64,000 bases of DNA from Ilex aquifolium (GCA_951799425.1 OX637402.1:27310492-27374491); one strand, 5' to 3'; counted from the first letter of the stretch, positions 28,446-40,153 are shown. Notes: generated by a model not told the origin, from the sequence alone. A program made the numbers and translations.

Positions 28446-29745
28446 CGCGACGTTTTTAAAAAACGTCGCGAATAAACAATTTACTTAATTAAAAAATTTT
28501 AAAAAAATCAATTGTAATTGACTTTTAGCGACGTTTTTAAAAAATGTCGCCAATAAACAATTTACTTAAAAAAAAAAATTTTAAAAAATCAAATGTAATT
28601 GACTTTTCGCGACGTTTTTAAAAAACGTCGCGAATAAATTATTTACTTAAATAAAAAATTTAAAAAAAAAACAAATGTAATTGAATTTTTGCGACGTTTT
28701 TAAAAAACGTCGCGAATAAACAATTTACTTAAATTAAAATTTTACAAAAAATCAAATGTAATTTACTTTTCGCGACGTTTTTAATAAACGTCGCCAATAA
28801 ACAATTTACTTAAATAAAAATTTTAAAAAAAATCAAATGAAATTGACTTTTAGCGACGTTTTTAAAAAACGTCGCCAATAAACAATTTACTTAAATAAAA
28901 ATTTTAAAAAAAAATCAAATGTAATTGAATTTTCGCGACGTTTTTAAAAAACGTCGCCAATAAACAATTTACTTAAATAAAAAATTTTAAAAAAAATCAA
29001 ATGTAATTGACTTTTAGCGACGTTTTTAAAAAACGTCGCTAATAAACAATTTACTTAAATAAAAATTTTTAAAAAAAATCAAATGTAATTGACTTTTAGC
29101 GACGTTTTTAAAAAACGTCGCCAATAAACAATTTACTTAAATAAAAATTTTTAAAAAAAATCAAATGTAATTGAATTTTCGCGACGTTTTTTAAAAACGT
29201 CGCCAATAAACAATTTACTTAAATTAAAATTTTACAAAAAATCAAATGTAATTGACTTTTCGCGACGTTTTTAAAAAACGTCGCCAATAAACAATTTACT
29301 TAAATAAAAATTTTAAAAAAAAATCAAATGTAATTGAATTTTCGCGACGTTTTTAAAAAACGTCGCCAATAAACAATTTACTTAAATAAAAAATTTACAA
29401 AAAATCAAATGTAATTGACTTTTAGCGACGTTTTTAAAAAACGTCGCCAATAAACACTTTACTTAAATAAAAAATTTACAAAAAATCAAATGTAATTGAC
29501 TTTTCGCGACGTTTTTAAAAAACGTCGCCAATAAACAATTTACTTAAATAAAAAATTTACAAAAAATCAAATGTAATTGACTTTTCGCGACGTTTTCTAA
29601 AAACGTCGCCAATAAATAATTTACTTAAATAAAAAATTTTAAAAAAAATCAAATTTAATTGACTTTTCGCGACGTTTTTAAAAAACGTCGCCAATAAACA
29701 ATTTACTTAAATAAAAAATTTACAAAAAATCAATTGAATATTAAT
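28446..29745. repeat. Left subterminal array of about 16 palindromic units
   Basis: About 16 tandem units of roughly 82 bp. Each has a near-perfect palindrome GCGACGTTTTT...AAAAACGTCGC followed by a conserved AT spacer (AATAAACAATTTACTTAAAT, then ATCAAATGTAATTGACTTTT). Units differ by single bases. Some have changes in the centre of the palindrome that leave the GCGACG arms intact. It is probably the transposase-binding arm of the CACTA element. Confidence 0.85.
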
Positions 29746-31330
29746 TTGATAATTTGAATGTTAATTTGATGAATTGGGTGTGAATGTAATTAAATTGAAA
29801 GTCGATTTGATGAAATTGAATATCCATTTCATAAATTGAATGTTAATTTGATGAAATTGAATGTAAATTTGATAAATCGAATATTAATTTGATGAAATTG
29901 AATGTCGATTTGATGAAATTACATGTTAATTTGATGAAATTGAATGTCCATTTCATAAATTGAATGTTAATTTAATGAAATTGAAAGTCAATTTGATAAA
30001 TTTAATGTTAATTTGTTGAAATTGAAAGTCAATTTGATAAATTGAATGTTAATTTGATGAAATTGAATGTCAATTTGATAAATTGAATGTTAATTTCATG
30101 AAATTGAAAGTCAATTTGATAAATTGAATGTTAATTTAATGAAATTGAATGTCAATTTGATAAATTGAATGTTAATTTGATGAAATTGAAAGTCGATTTG
30201 ATAAATTGAATGTTAATTTAATAAAATTGAAAGTCGATTTGATGAAATTACATGTTATTTTGATGAAATTGAATGTTAATTTGATAATTTGAATGTTAAT
30301 TTGATGAATTGAGTGTGAATTTAATTAAATTGAAAGTCGATTTGATGAAATTGATTATCCATTTCATAAATTGAATGTTAATTTGATGAAATTGAATGTC
30401 AATTTGATAAAATTGAATGTTAATTTAATGAAATTGAAAGTCGAATTGATGAAATTACATGTTAATTTGATGAAATTGAAAGTCAATTTGATAAATTGAA
30501 TGTTAATTTGATGAAATTGAATGTCAATTTGATAAATTGAATGTTAATTTAATGAAATTGAAAGTCGATTTGATGAAATTACATGTTAATTTGATGAAAT
30601 TGAATGTTAATTTGATAATTTGAATGTTAATTTGATGAATTGGGTGTGAATTTAATTAAATTGAAAGTCGATTTGATGAAATTGAATATCCATTTCATAA
30701 ATTGAATGTTAATTTGATAATTTGAATGTTAATTTGATGAATTGGGCGTGAATTTAATTAAATTGAAAGTCGATTTGATGAAATTGAATATCCATTTCAT
30801 AAATTGAATGTTAATTTGATGAAATTGAATGTCAATTTGATAAAATTAAATGTTAATTTAATGAAATTGAAAGTCGATTTGATGAAATTACATGTTAATT
30901 TGATGAAATTGAATGTCAATTTGATAAATTGAATGTTAATTTGATGAAATTGAATGTCAATTTGATAAATTACATGTTAATTTGATAAATTTAATGTTAA
31001 TTAGTTGAGTTTGAATGTTAATTTAGTGAATGCAATGCTTATTAGAAAAAATTGAATGTTAATTAGATGTAATTTGGTGTTAATTTGATGAAATTATAGG
31101 TTAATTTGATGAAATTGGATGTCAATTTGATAATTCGAATGTTAATTTGGTGAATTGAGTGTTTATCGAATGAAATTGAAAGTTTATTTGATTGATTTAA
31201 TGTTAATTAGTTGAGTTTGAATGTTAATTTAGTGAATGCAATGCTTATTAGAAAAAATTGAATGTTAATTAGATGTAATTTGGTGTTAATTTGATGAAAT
31301 TGGATGTCAATTATCGAATGTCAATTTGAT
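29746..31330. repeat. AT-rich tandem array, about 41-bp unit
   Basis: Dozens of copies built on TTGAATGTTAATTTGATGAA alternating with ATTGAATGTCAATTTGATAA, with higher-order blocks that repeat segments such as GAATATCCATTTCATAAATT. There is no stable reading frame. It separates the palindromic arm from the captured gene part of the CACTA element. Confidence 0.8.
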
Positions 31331-31335
31331 TATTT

Positions 31336-31640
31336 GCGACGTTTTTATAAATCGTCGCAGAAGTGATTCCCTCCAAAAATTTTTGTGGCGCGAGAAATGA
31401 CTCTGAAATATTTTAAAGGTGAATATTATTTACGACGTTTTTATAAATCGTCGCAGAATTCAAAATTTTATTTTTGAATTAAGTAAATAACTACCAGTGA
31501 TGGGAAGTAAGAGGAAATATTTAATATTATTTGCGACGTTTTTTTAAATCGTCGCAGAAGTTAAAACTTTAATTTCGAATTAATGAAAATGTTAATATTA
31601 TTGGCGACGTTTTTATAAAACGTCGCAGAAGACAAAATTT
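31336..31640. repeat. Second small series of GCGACG palindromes
   Basis: Four copies of GCGACGTTTTTATAAATCGT followed by CGCAGAA, each about 75-100 bp apart, with unrelated spacers. They mark the inner boundary of the left arm. Confidence 0.75.
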
Positions 31641-31664
31641 AATTTTTATTCGCTACATCTGGCT

Positions 31665-32760
31665 GCCTCGCGCCAGACTCTCTGCCTCTCCCGCCTCTCT
31701 CTGTCTCTCTGCCTCTCTCTGTCTGCCTCTCTCGCCTCTCTCTGCCGATCAGCGACCGAAGAAGGCTTCATCGCAGGCTCCGCCGAAGAAGGCTCACTGA
31801 AGCTTCACCAGCAACCCCATCGAAGAACCAGAAGCTTCACCGACATTTGCCCTAAAAATTGGTCTTGTTTATGGACAGCTAGATTTTTTGTGGATCTGCG
31901 TTGAAAAACTGCTTTCCAAACAAGAGGTTGATGAAAAACTGCTCAGGCGAGTGGGACTGGTTTTACGGAGAGGTTGGACTCGGCTCTGGGTGAGATAGTG
32001 AAGGGTGTACAAAGTGGGAATGGGTTTTACACAGGTGAGTATGGGCGATGGTGGTTTGATTTGGAGCACAAAGAAGAAGATTTCTCTCTGCTCTCCCTCC
32101 CAAGCTCTCTCTTCTCCCTCCCAATCAGGTCCCATTCTCTCTCTCACTCACACTCAACGCACAGAGGCTCACACTCAGAGTCACTCTCTCTGTCTCTCTC
32201 TCACACACGCACACACACGGACTGAGTTTTTGGGTTTGTTTTTTTCTCTGGTTCACAATAGATACCAGCACTGAACTTTATCTGTGTTGGAGCAATATTA
32301 AATTGTTTGCAATTTCAAATATTTGGACCTTAAGTTTCTGAACTGGCTTGATGATGTAAAGTCTTGAGTAGAAGTTGGGCTTGGTCCAGTGATCTATACA
32401 ATTCTTTTTGTATTTATTTTCCTTCTTTTTTTCGGTTTCGCACCTCCAGTGAGGTTTCCGGTGAGGCATTGGACTTGGTCCTTCAATTGGGTGGTGGTGG
32501 TGAGCATTTGAGTGTAATAAGCCTAGAATTAGAGAGACCCACATCAGTACCCAGGTTAGAGAGACCCTCTCTCTCTGCCTCGCCCAACTCCCAAAATTTT
32601 AATTTTTCCCACTTTCTCTCTTTCCCCATCGTTGCCTCTTCGTTTTCATGCTGGAACACTTGCAGAAATTCCAAATATTTCCTTGAGATGAGGTTGAGAA
32701 GTGTTTAGTTATATTTTTGTACCACTATTAGTAGCTTATGAAATGGTTTACATATTATAA
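31665..32760 (+). promoter_or_regulatory. CT-rich leader-like region upstream of the captured gene pieces
   Basis: A pyrimidine-rich stretch (repeated CTCTCTGCCTCTC near 31675-31740 and CTCTCTCTCACACACGCAC near 32195) that looks like a plant promoter and 5' UTR. It lies inside the CACTA element and 5' of the captured exons. Whether it came with one of the captured genes is not clear from sequence alone. Confidence 0.3.
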
Positions 32761-32776
32761 GTTTAATTAACAGGCA

Positions 32777-32839
32777 ATGGCTTGCAGCATGAAGATTACC
32801 AATCAAAAAAATTCAACTTCCACCATCCTTTCTCCAAAG
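32777..32839 (+). pseudogene. Possible captured first exon (MTM1?)
   Basis: A 21-codon frame from an ATG (MACSMKITNQKNSTSTILSP then K) ends at a GT donor, with a CAG acceptor just upstream. The Ser/Thr/Asn-rich start would suit the first exon of an MTM1-like carrier, whose later exons follow at 35-36.6 kb. The assignment is weak because this end of the family is poorly conserved. Confidence 0.3.
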
Positions 32840-34535
32840 GTACTTATTTTCTTTGGACATACTTCTTAGATTTTTCAGGAACCCAAGTTACTACAAGATG
32901 CTTGCTACAAACTTTTTGCATGTATGTTAACTGCTGTCAACACCCATGACCTTGTAAATGTGGTGATCTCCCCTGTGATATTTGGAATGAAGCAGTTTGC
33001 AGCTTAGTAGATTGGATTTTTCTTCTCTGTTGGGTTGTGCAGTGTAGTCTTAAGCTTGAACTGCATTTGATTTGAAAGCATTTGGCATTACTATCTACGT
33101 CTTGGATTCCCAAAAGTCTATTGTATAGCTAGTCCAAAGTGAATTTGGAAATTTTACACTAAAATATTTTCTAATTTGGAAACTCTACATTGGTAGTGCA
33201 AGACCCTACTGCCATGCTTCATCAATACATGTTTTATTTATGTGAGAGTTCTTAGTGTAAACACATAAAATAATTTCATTTTTTCTCTTTAACCTTTCAT
33301 CTTTTTTCTTTGATGAATGATCACTTTTCCTTTCATATACTAAATCATTGGTTTCTTGTCATGCAAAACTATTGCCATTTCTAATAGAAACTTGCCACAG
33401 TTTCCACTATGACTTTGACAACTTTGGAAGGTTACATGCTTCTGTTTAGCTTAATTCATGACTAAGTACTACTAGCATAAAACTGATGCCGATATTAACA
33501 ATAAGGCTTGTTAATTCCTTTTCTTATTGCAAAATAAACATTTTGTCATCCCACCTGCATTGATCTGTTTTTTCTCCCTGCCCATTTATTTTAGTATCTC
33601 GTCATATTTCTTTTTATTCGAGAAGAAACAACCAGCATGTTTTATGCCATTAAGAACTAGTGGTGCTAATATAGTCATATGCAAAAACAAGTTTGACGAA
33701 CTGGTGTTTTGGGGAATTTATGAAGTCAGTAAGGATAACATCATATAAGTATATTTGGCCAGTAATCTGTGTTTTCAGTAAAAGCAAACAGTAGTTTAAC
33801 CCATGTGTACGTTGCTCGTACATGTGTTGTGACCCATTGAATTAAGCCAATGGTAGAGTTGGGTCCTTAATTTAAGGAAGAGGAAAACAATTCAATTTCT
33901 GTCAGACCTCTGCTGATTAATTGGGAAACTTTTTCAGGATGTACTGTAATCTATAATGATCATGTGACGACAATAGTTTATGTTACCTTAGAATAAAAGT
34001 CATGATTATGGATAAAATGTCACAAATGAGTAAGGAAGTCCTTGGAATGGTAAGTCCCAATAGATTTTTACCTGACAAACTTAGCACCAGAGTAATAAAC
34101 TAGTAATAAGGACCGACTTTACAGTTATTTGTCCTTGCTAACGGTTCTACAATTTTTTTAATCGACCTCCTAGTGATAGTATAAAAATACGTGTTCGACA
34201 TTATACGTTTATAATGACTATGTTCAGCATCAGCATATATATTGTATGTATACGAGTAATCAAATTATATCGATGTTGAGTCATCTTTTATAATTGAGTA
34301 TTTTTAGACAAAAACCCATCTCATGCTACAGCTTTATAGAGTTAAAGTAAGATAAGTTTTTGAGTAAATATCACTCACACTCCCTGACACCCCTCACATT
34401 TTAAAAAAAACACCGACCTCCCTTGATATTTATAACTTGTACCAGACACATCCCCTCCCTAGTTCCCATTAAGCTATGCTTCAGTTTTGGTGTTGTATGT
34501 TGTTATTTTTAGTGCTTGGTTTGACGCTGACTGAC

Positions 34536-34793
34536 TGTAAGTGAGGGAAATGCTTGCAATGAACGGGTAGAGGATCTCAATGCAACAACTCAGCAACGTG
34601 ATGATGTAAAGAAGCAATACGATGAATGGAGAAAGAGAAGGCAAGTCTTTCTTGTTCTTATAATTTCTATTTTATTTCTTCCTACAGTGCTTGCAATTAT
34701 CATTTGTCAACCACATTGGTTTCAATTTTCAGTTTAGATAAGTTCATGGCAGGATTTAACACAATATCTTTGAAGCTGAAGGAAATGTATCAG
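34536..34793 (+). pseudogene. Captured SMC4 gene fragment (two exons)
   Basis: Exon piece one, ending at 34640, reads NERVEDLNATTQQRDDVKKQ then YDEWRKR. Exon piece two, 34733-34793, reads LDKFMAGFNTISLKLKEMYQ. In plant SMC4 (condensin subunit, also CAP-C) these segments are adjacent and lie at the end of the coiled coil, just before the C-terminal ATPase head. The intron between them is retained, with a GC donor (AAG/GCAAGT) and an AG acceptor, so capture was at DNA level. The following head region with signature and Walker B motifs is absent. As a fragment it cannot act as condensin. Confidence 0.85.
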
Positions 34794-34959
34794 GTCTTTT
34801 AACTCATTGATTCTGAATAACTCATTGATTTTGTTGGATGAATGATCGGAACATGCATGTATAACTGTTTATGTTGATGAAATTTCTGTCTTGGCATTGA
34901 TGATGCTATTTCTTATTGGTGCCAGTGAGATTTCCCATGGTTGTTGCATCAAGCTTCTA

Positions 34960-36614
34960 CACTTCGCATGTTCTCCATCATGCACTTGTGCAGCTGCTGG
35001 TGCTGAACCTGAATTTAATGTCGGATAGTCTACGGTATAGAGGAACACTTGATGTCTTCTACAAAGTCATACGTGAGGTTGGTGTATATATGTACTTAGT
35101 AATGTGAACAATTACTCAGCTATATCTCAAATAAGGATAACAAAAATTGCAAGAATATGTAATGCACGAAGTACTTGCTGTGTCTTCATTCAGTTGGAGT
35201 CTTAATCCTTAATACTAGATTTGCTTTGTGACCTTTTTTCATGAGATTCACTGATTTTAAACCAGGTGGGGATCTATTTGCCTTGTTATGACATTTTCCG
35301 CAATCATATTGAAGAATTCACTTCAGAGAATGCTCCAAATATGACACCATATGTCCCCTTAGTTGCAAGTTCCTTGCCACGCTCAATAGCTTGTATCACT
35401 TGTTATCACATTGAGCTTGCTAGAACTCGTATGCAGGTATTATGTTTTATACCGATATTTTAGTCTCGCATGCATTTTACTCATATATAGATGACTGAAT
35501 AAATGCAACACTCTGGTCTGGGCATTTCTTGGGCTTTTTGGTTTCACGCTGGTCTTCCTTGTCTGGTTGCTCTCTCTCTCGCTTCATCTTTGTATGCAGG
35601 AAGATCTTTTGATCCTCTGCCCTGTTTTAGATCAGATTTATCTGGGAATATCGACAGTGTGTTCTCTTCTCTCTCTCTGATTTTTTTGAAGGCTTTCTCT
35701 GGAGTCTGGACCTCTTTCTCTGGTTTTGTTTCTCTCATACGTTGGGCTCTTTTTATACCCTCTGGATACACTATATTTGGCCTTGGTCTCTTCCTTTTCT
35801 GTTCAGTGTATCAGTTCCAATATTCCTGCCGTTCTGTCTCTTCGTCTTCTGTGCCAGCTTCCCTTCGGTTCTGATGCAGACCTTATGCCCTACCTGGATT
35901 GTTGGATCTCTTCTCATGGTGGATGCCTTTTAATTCACTGTTTTAATTCCCTGCTCATTGCTCATTTAATTTTGGAGGCTCTCCCAGCTGCCCTATCTGC
36001 TCAGCCCATAGCTTTGGTGTTGGAAGACTGGCTCCTCCTGCTCCTCACGCCTTGGGACCTTCAGCTGGGCTTTTGGTCCTTGTTCAAGCTCTCAGCTGGA
36101 CTCTCAGCTGGATTAAATGTTTTTCCAGCTGATCCTTCAGCTGGTTTGGCGCCTTTCAGCTCTCCCATGTAAAGATTTTTGTAATTCTTTTTTTTTGAAG
36201 GGTTAAAGCCAACTTTGGCTTCTTTCCTTTTTTGTTAAGGCTCTGCCTCTTCCTTCTTGTAATATTGGATTTTCTGCTATATATTTCCCCACCTTGGGGT
36301 TTAAAAAAAAAATAAAAAAAAATAAATGCAACACTCAAGCTTTCATGGCATTTTATACTATAAGATCCATAGCCATATATAAGTAATATAGTCTTTTTCA
36401 CGGGATTTTCTTTTTGCATTGCCATTGAATTTATGCAACATGTTTACACCTGAACATTGTTGCTGGAAAATCAGTTCTGCTAAAATTTGCCTTTGGCTTC
36501 AATGTTTTATACAGGCATTTAAAGAAATTCGAACTGATATGAAGCCTCCAGGTGTGTGGAAGACATTGGCTGCGATCATCTCCCCTGTCAGGAGCACAAA
36601 CAACCTCCAAAACT
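34960..36614 (+). pseudogene. Captured MTM1-like mitochondrial carrier fragment
   Basis: Pieces in order: a segment reading CSPSCTCAAGAEPEF and, after a frameshift, YRGTLDVFYKVIRE (about 34977-35078); exon 35266-35436 reading VGIYLPCYDIFRNHIEEFTS and ending IELARTRMQ; exon 36515-36614 reading AFKEIRTDMKPPGVWKTLAA then IISPVRSTNNLQN. This is the order in plant MTM1 (SLC25A39/40-type mitochondrial carrier linked to manganese delivery to SOD2). Introns are kept. The segment expected between YKVIRE and VGIYLP (LWRGTN region) and the third carrier repeat are missing. Its second intron holds a LINE-like insertion. Non-functional as a carrier. Confidence 0.85.
35514..36320 (+). mobile_element. LINE-like retroposon nested in captured MTM1 intron
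   Basis: An insertion ending in an A-rich tail (after TTCCCCACCTTGGGGTTT) is flanked by a perfect 16-bp target duplication AATAAATGCAACACTC (35498-35513 and 36321-36336). Both features are diagnostic of LINE-mediated insertion. The body is CT-rich on the plus strand with no recognisable reverse transcriptase, so it is a truncated or non-autonomous copy. Confidence 0.8.
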
Positions 36615-37619
36615 GTGAGTTTACTCATGGGTTTATTATGTCGGCTTATATATGGATGTGAATGGCCTAACTTACTGCATATGCTTATGTGAATATGCAT
36701 ATAACTTATAACTTCATATGCTTTGTATGAAGAACTTTTTGATTTCAATAGCTTAGTCTACACCTGAGCTGTTTTGCAGAGTTCTTGTTATATAATGATG
36801 CAATGAAAATTCAAGTATATGGAAATTTTGTTAACTAAGTGTGCTTGTCCACACCAAATGAGACAGTAATTCTCAAAAATCGCATTTTGTGATGGTTAAT
36901 ATTGTTCCTTGCTCCATATTTTTAGAGTATCCTTGGACGCTCTGCGAACTTGACTGGCTTCATTGATATTTTACTTGCATTTGAGGGGATTTTGTCATCT
37001 TGAATGGTATCATTACCAAAAAACAAGAGTCATCCTAGAAGTGATGTTTAAAGTTCTGAATGCAGTTATTTCAAGAGAACCTGAGGATAATAACATATGA
37101 GGAATATGTTAAAGTTGTATATTCGTCAATGGTCTCATTTTAGTCGTGAACATTACATTTGGAGAGCATGAAGGTCACTAGATTGCCTTTTTGAGCCCCA
37201 AGTAATTAAAGGGATTTCTTGTTCCCTGTTCAACATTCACTGTCCTTGGCTACTTGACCCTTGGTGTAGTATCATTTTCATTCTACATGCATGCTATCTT
37301 GTAGGTGCAGAGTCAACTGTTATATTTCTTGGTTCCCTTTCTTTTTGATATTCTAAGTCATTGGAAAATAGCAGTCTTAAAAATTAAAGCACCAAAAACA
37401 AAGGCACAACCCATGTACCCTGATCTATGCAAAAGGGCCAGCAATAAGTATGTACACTAACTCAACAAAAAATCTCTCAATAATTATATGAAAGAATTTA
37501 AATGCATGAGATACAACTTTGTTAAGGCAAAGAAAAGAAGATTCAACATATAAATTTGTGATTTTGAAGAATATCATTGAAATATTAAATGCTTTATTTT
37601 TTTTTCACAAAATGTTTGC

Positions 37620-38110
37620 AGTTATGTTGTGTTAGATTTTTTGGACTTTTGGTCTGTTAAGAAGAAGTTGGTTTGTGAGTATAAGGAGGATACTGGTATT
37701 GGATAGAGCAACTACAGTGCTTAACTGGTCCTGTGAGGCGCTGACTGCTGTGCTGCATTGGACTACCTGCTGTGCTGCACTACTGTGATGCATTGTTGTA
37801 CAGCTTTTGTTAAGCTGCTGAGTTATGGTGATGCAGTGCTGATATGCTGGAGATGATTAGAGCTCTGAAATCCAAGATCAGTCTGTGCAGGCAAGGCTGC
37901 TGTTATAGCATGACTATCAAGTGCTTTAGCTGCTTTGGAAGAAGAGGAAATATATCAAAATTTCCTTTTTGCAATTTTGAGATTTTTGAAATTTCATTAA
38001 TGAAATGTTTGGTTATGAGTGTATTAAGGATTAAGCCAATTTGGTTTGATCCTCTTTGCTTCTTGTAAATTTTGTTTCATGGAATAAAATTTCATTTAAA
38101 AAAAAAATAA
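37620..38110 (+). mobile_element. Possible second retroposon with poly-A end
   Basis: A block ending TTTCATGGAATAAAATTTCA followed by an A-tract near 38097-38109 resembles a LINE or SINE 3' end with a polyadenylation-like signal. It contains CTGTGCTGCA-type repeats near 37750-37780. No target duplication was found, so this is tentative. Confidence 0.3.
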
Positions 38111-38309
38111 ATCTATTGTTTTCCTAGTTGAATGACGTCCACTATGGGACCAATTTTGGGTAAGTGGCTTGATGTCGTGTAAAGAGCCTTCAGCAGAGTA
38201 TCAATATTAATTGTGTTAGTTTTTTATTGAACACATGTATTATTGGTGTACAGGTGAAAAATTTTATTGGAATATCATTTTTTATGAATTATTTAAAAAA
38301 AAATAAACT

Positions 38310-39110
38310 TTTTTGCGACGAAATTAAAATCGTCGCGAAAATTTGTAGGAACAATATTTTTTGCGACGATTTTTATACGTCGCAAATGTATTTATTTAAT
38401 TATTTTTTACATTTTTTATTAATCTAAAAAATTATTTGCGACGTTTTTTGTACGTCGCTAAAAATTAATTAAATTATTATTATTATTTTTTTTTATTTTT
38501 GTAAATTATTATTCGCGACGATATTTTTACGTCACAAAAAATGAATTAAATTATTATTTTTTACTTTTTTATTTTTTTAAAAAAATTATTCGCGACGATT
38601 TTTTTACGTCGCAAAAAATTAATCTAATTATTATTATTTACATTTTTTATTGATTTAAAAAATTATTGGCGACGATTTTTTTACGTCGCGAAAAATTAAT
38701 TAAATTATTATTTTTTATTTTGTTACCTAGTGGAATATCTTTTAGCTACGTTTTTTTTTAATTTTAGCGACGATTTTTTTACGTCGCAAAAAATTAATCT
38801 AATTATTATTTACATTTTTTATTGATTTAGAAAATTATTGGCGACGATTTTTTTACGTCGCGAAAAATTAATTAAATTATTATTTTTTATTTTGTTACCT
38901 GGTGGAATATCTTTTAGCTACGTTTTTTTGACTTTTGGGGACGTTTTTTTTTCGTCGCAAAAAATTTTTTTTTGCGATAAAAATAAATTTGCGTCGCAAA
39001 ATACTTTTTGCGACGAGGCTATTGCGACGAACAGGCGACGAAAAAAAAACGTCGCAAAAAATAATTAGCGACGATTTTTTGCAATTTCGCGACGAAAAAA
39101 AACGTCGCAA
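38310..39110. repeat. Right subterminal array of the CACTA element
   Basis: About a dozen GCGACGATTTTTTTACGTCGC-like palindromes separated by AATTAATTAAATTATTATTT spacers. A block of about 172 bp is tandemly duplicated (about 38587-38758 and 38765-38932, both with GTGGAATATCTTTTAGCTAC). The palindrome core differs slightly from the left arm (GATTTTTTTACGTC against GTTTTTAAAAAACGTC). Confidence 0.8.
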
Positions 39111-39131
39111 AAAACGATTTTTGTTGTAGTG

Positions 39132-40153
39132 ACAATATAAACATCAACCAAGCATTCTAATCTCATGTACAGAGACTATTTTGGTTCATAAATAATTTGT
39201 TATCAAACAATGTGCATCTCTAATGTGCCTCTAACGACACTTTTAGAATCAAAGCATTGGTTCGAATAAATTTTTAAACCTATATATTTCTGCCCATTTT
39301 TTTTTAACTTTTTGAATAGGCACAAATCCAGTATCTAATAACATGTTATAGATAAGTTTCACTTTGATCATGTGCTAGTCAATCAAACACATTGTAGCCA
39401 TTTAGTAAGTTTTTAAAAAACAATTAATTGATCGTTTGCTACTAATATGGAACACCCTACTACTGAGGAAATTGTTATATTGGTAATTAGTGGAATATTT
39501 GATAAGTCAGGAAGAAAGTTATTTTTTGGAATAGTTTATGGATCATGTTGGTAGTTAACTATCTAATGATAATCACAACAATAATTTAAACTCAACCTAT
39601 TTCATTGGTCTAATATAATGATCAACAATTGATCTAAGTAATACTAATACATTTATGGATAAGTCTGACAATCAACCAATGTTGTGTTGGGTTTATATTG
39701 GTTGTAGGTGTGTGGAGCACATTAATATTGTATCTATTTAAGTTTTTGCCGTCTACTCATTAAATTAAGAGTAATAGTAGACTGACAAAAAAGAAAAAGA
39801 AAAAATATAGATCAAATGATGTAACATTATCATAATGGTATTGTTGGTTCTGCTTTTATATTTGAAATTAAATATTTCCTAATTATGGTAAAATAAAAAA
39901 ATAAAAAAAAAGTTCTCCACAACCTCTACTCCCAAACCACAAATAATTTCCATTGTGCAGATGGGATTCTGAAAAAAATCAAGTAATGCATACTAGAGGG
40001 AAAGGGGTTCAATCTGGAAATACAATTAAACTGCCTTTTTTTTGGAGCCATGGTTTTTCTTTAAAACAAAAAAGGGGAGGGTTTAGTTATGGTTCAATTT
40101 GAAAATATGATAAGATTTAAAAGAGGACTAAGAAAAATTTTACAAGTAGAAAC
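39132..40153. other. Intergenic, no gene seen
   Basis: AT-rich non-coding DNA between the CACTA right end and the solo LTR. No frame, terminal repeat or RNA gene was recognised. Confidence 0.5.

Larger units (their letters stand above)
28322..39131. mobile_element. Non-autonomous CACTA (En/Spm) transposon with captured host gene pieces
   Basis: The left end reads CACTACAACAAAAAACATTT and the right end is its inverse (TTTTTGTTGTAGTG at 39118-39131), the terminal signature of CACTA elements. Both arms carry long series of GCGACG...CGTCGC subterminal palindromes, as expected for transposase binding arrays. Size is 10.8 kb. No TNPD/TNP2-type transposase or TNPA-like frame was found inside. The interior instead holds intron-containing pieces of SMC4 and MTM1, so this is a Pack-CACTA type element. 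The three bases outside the ends are AAA and ACA, so the 3-bp target duplication is imperfect. Nested insertions include a LINE-like retroposon at 35514-36320. Confidence 0.85.

Noticed and set aside
35503-36172. Long Ser/Phe/Leu-rich open frames of 123 and 148 residues
   Set aside because: They lie inside the A-tailed retroposon flanked by a 16-bp target duplication; composition reflects CT-rich DNA.
38838-39129. Overlapping Arg/Lys/Phe-rich frames on both strands
   Set aside because: They are translations of the GCGACG palindromes of the CACTA right arm.
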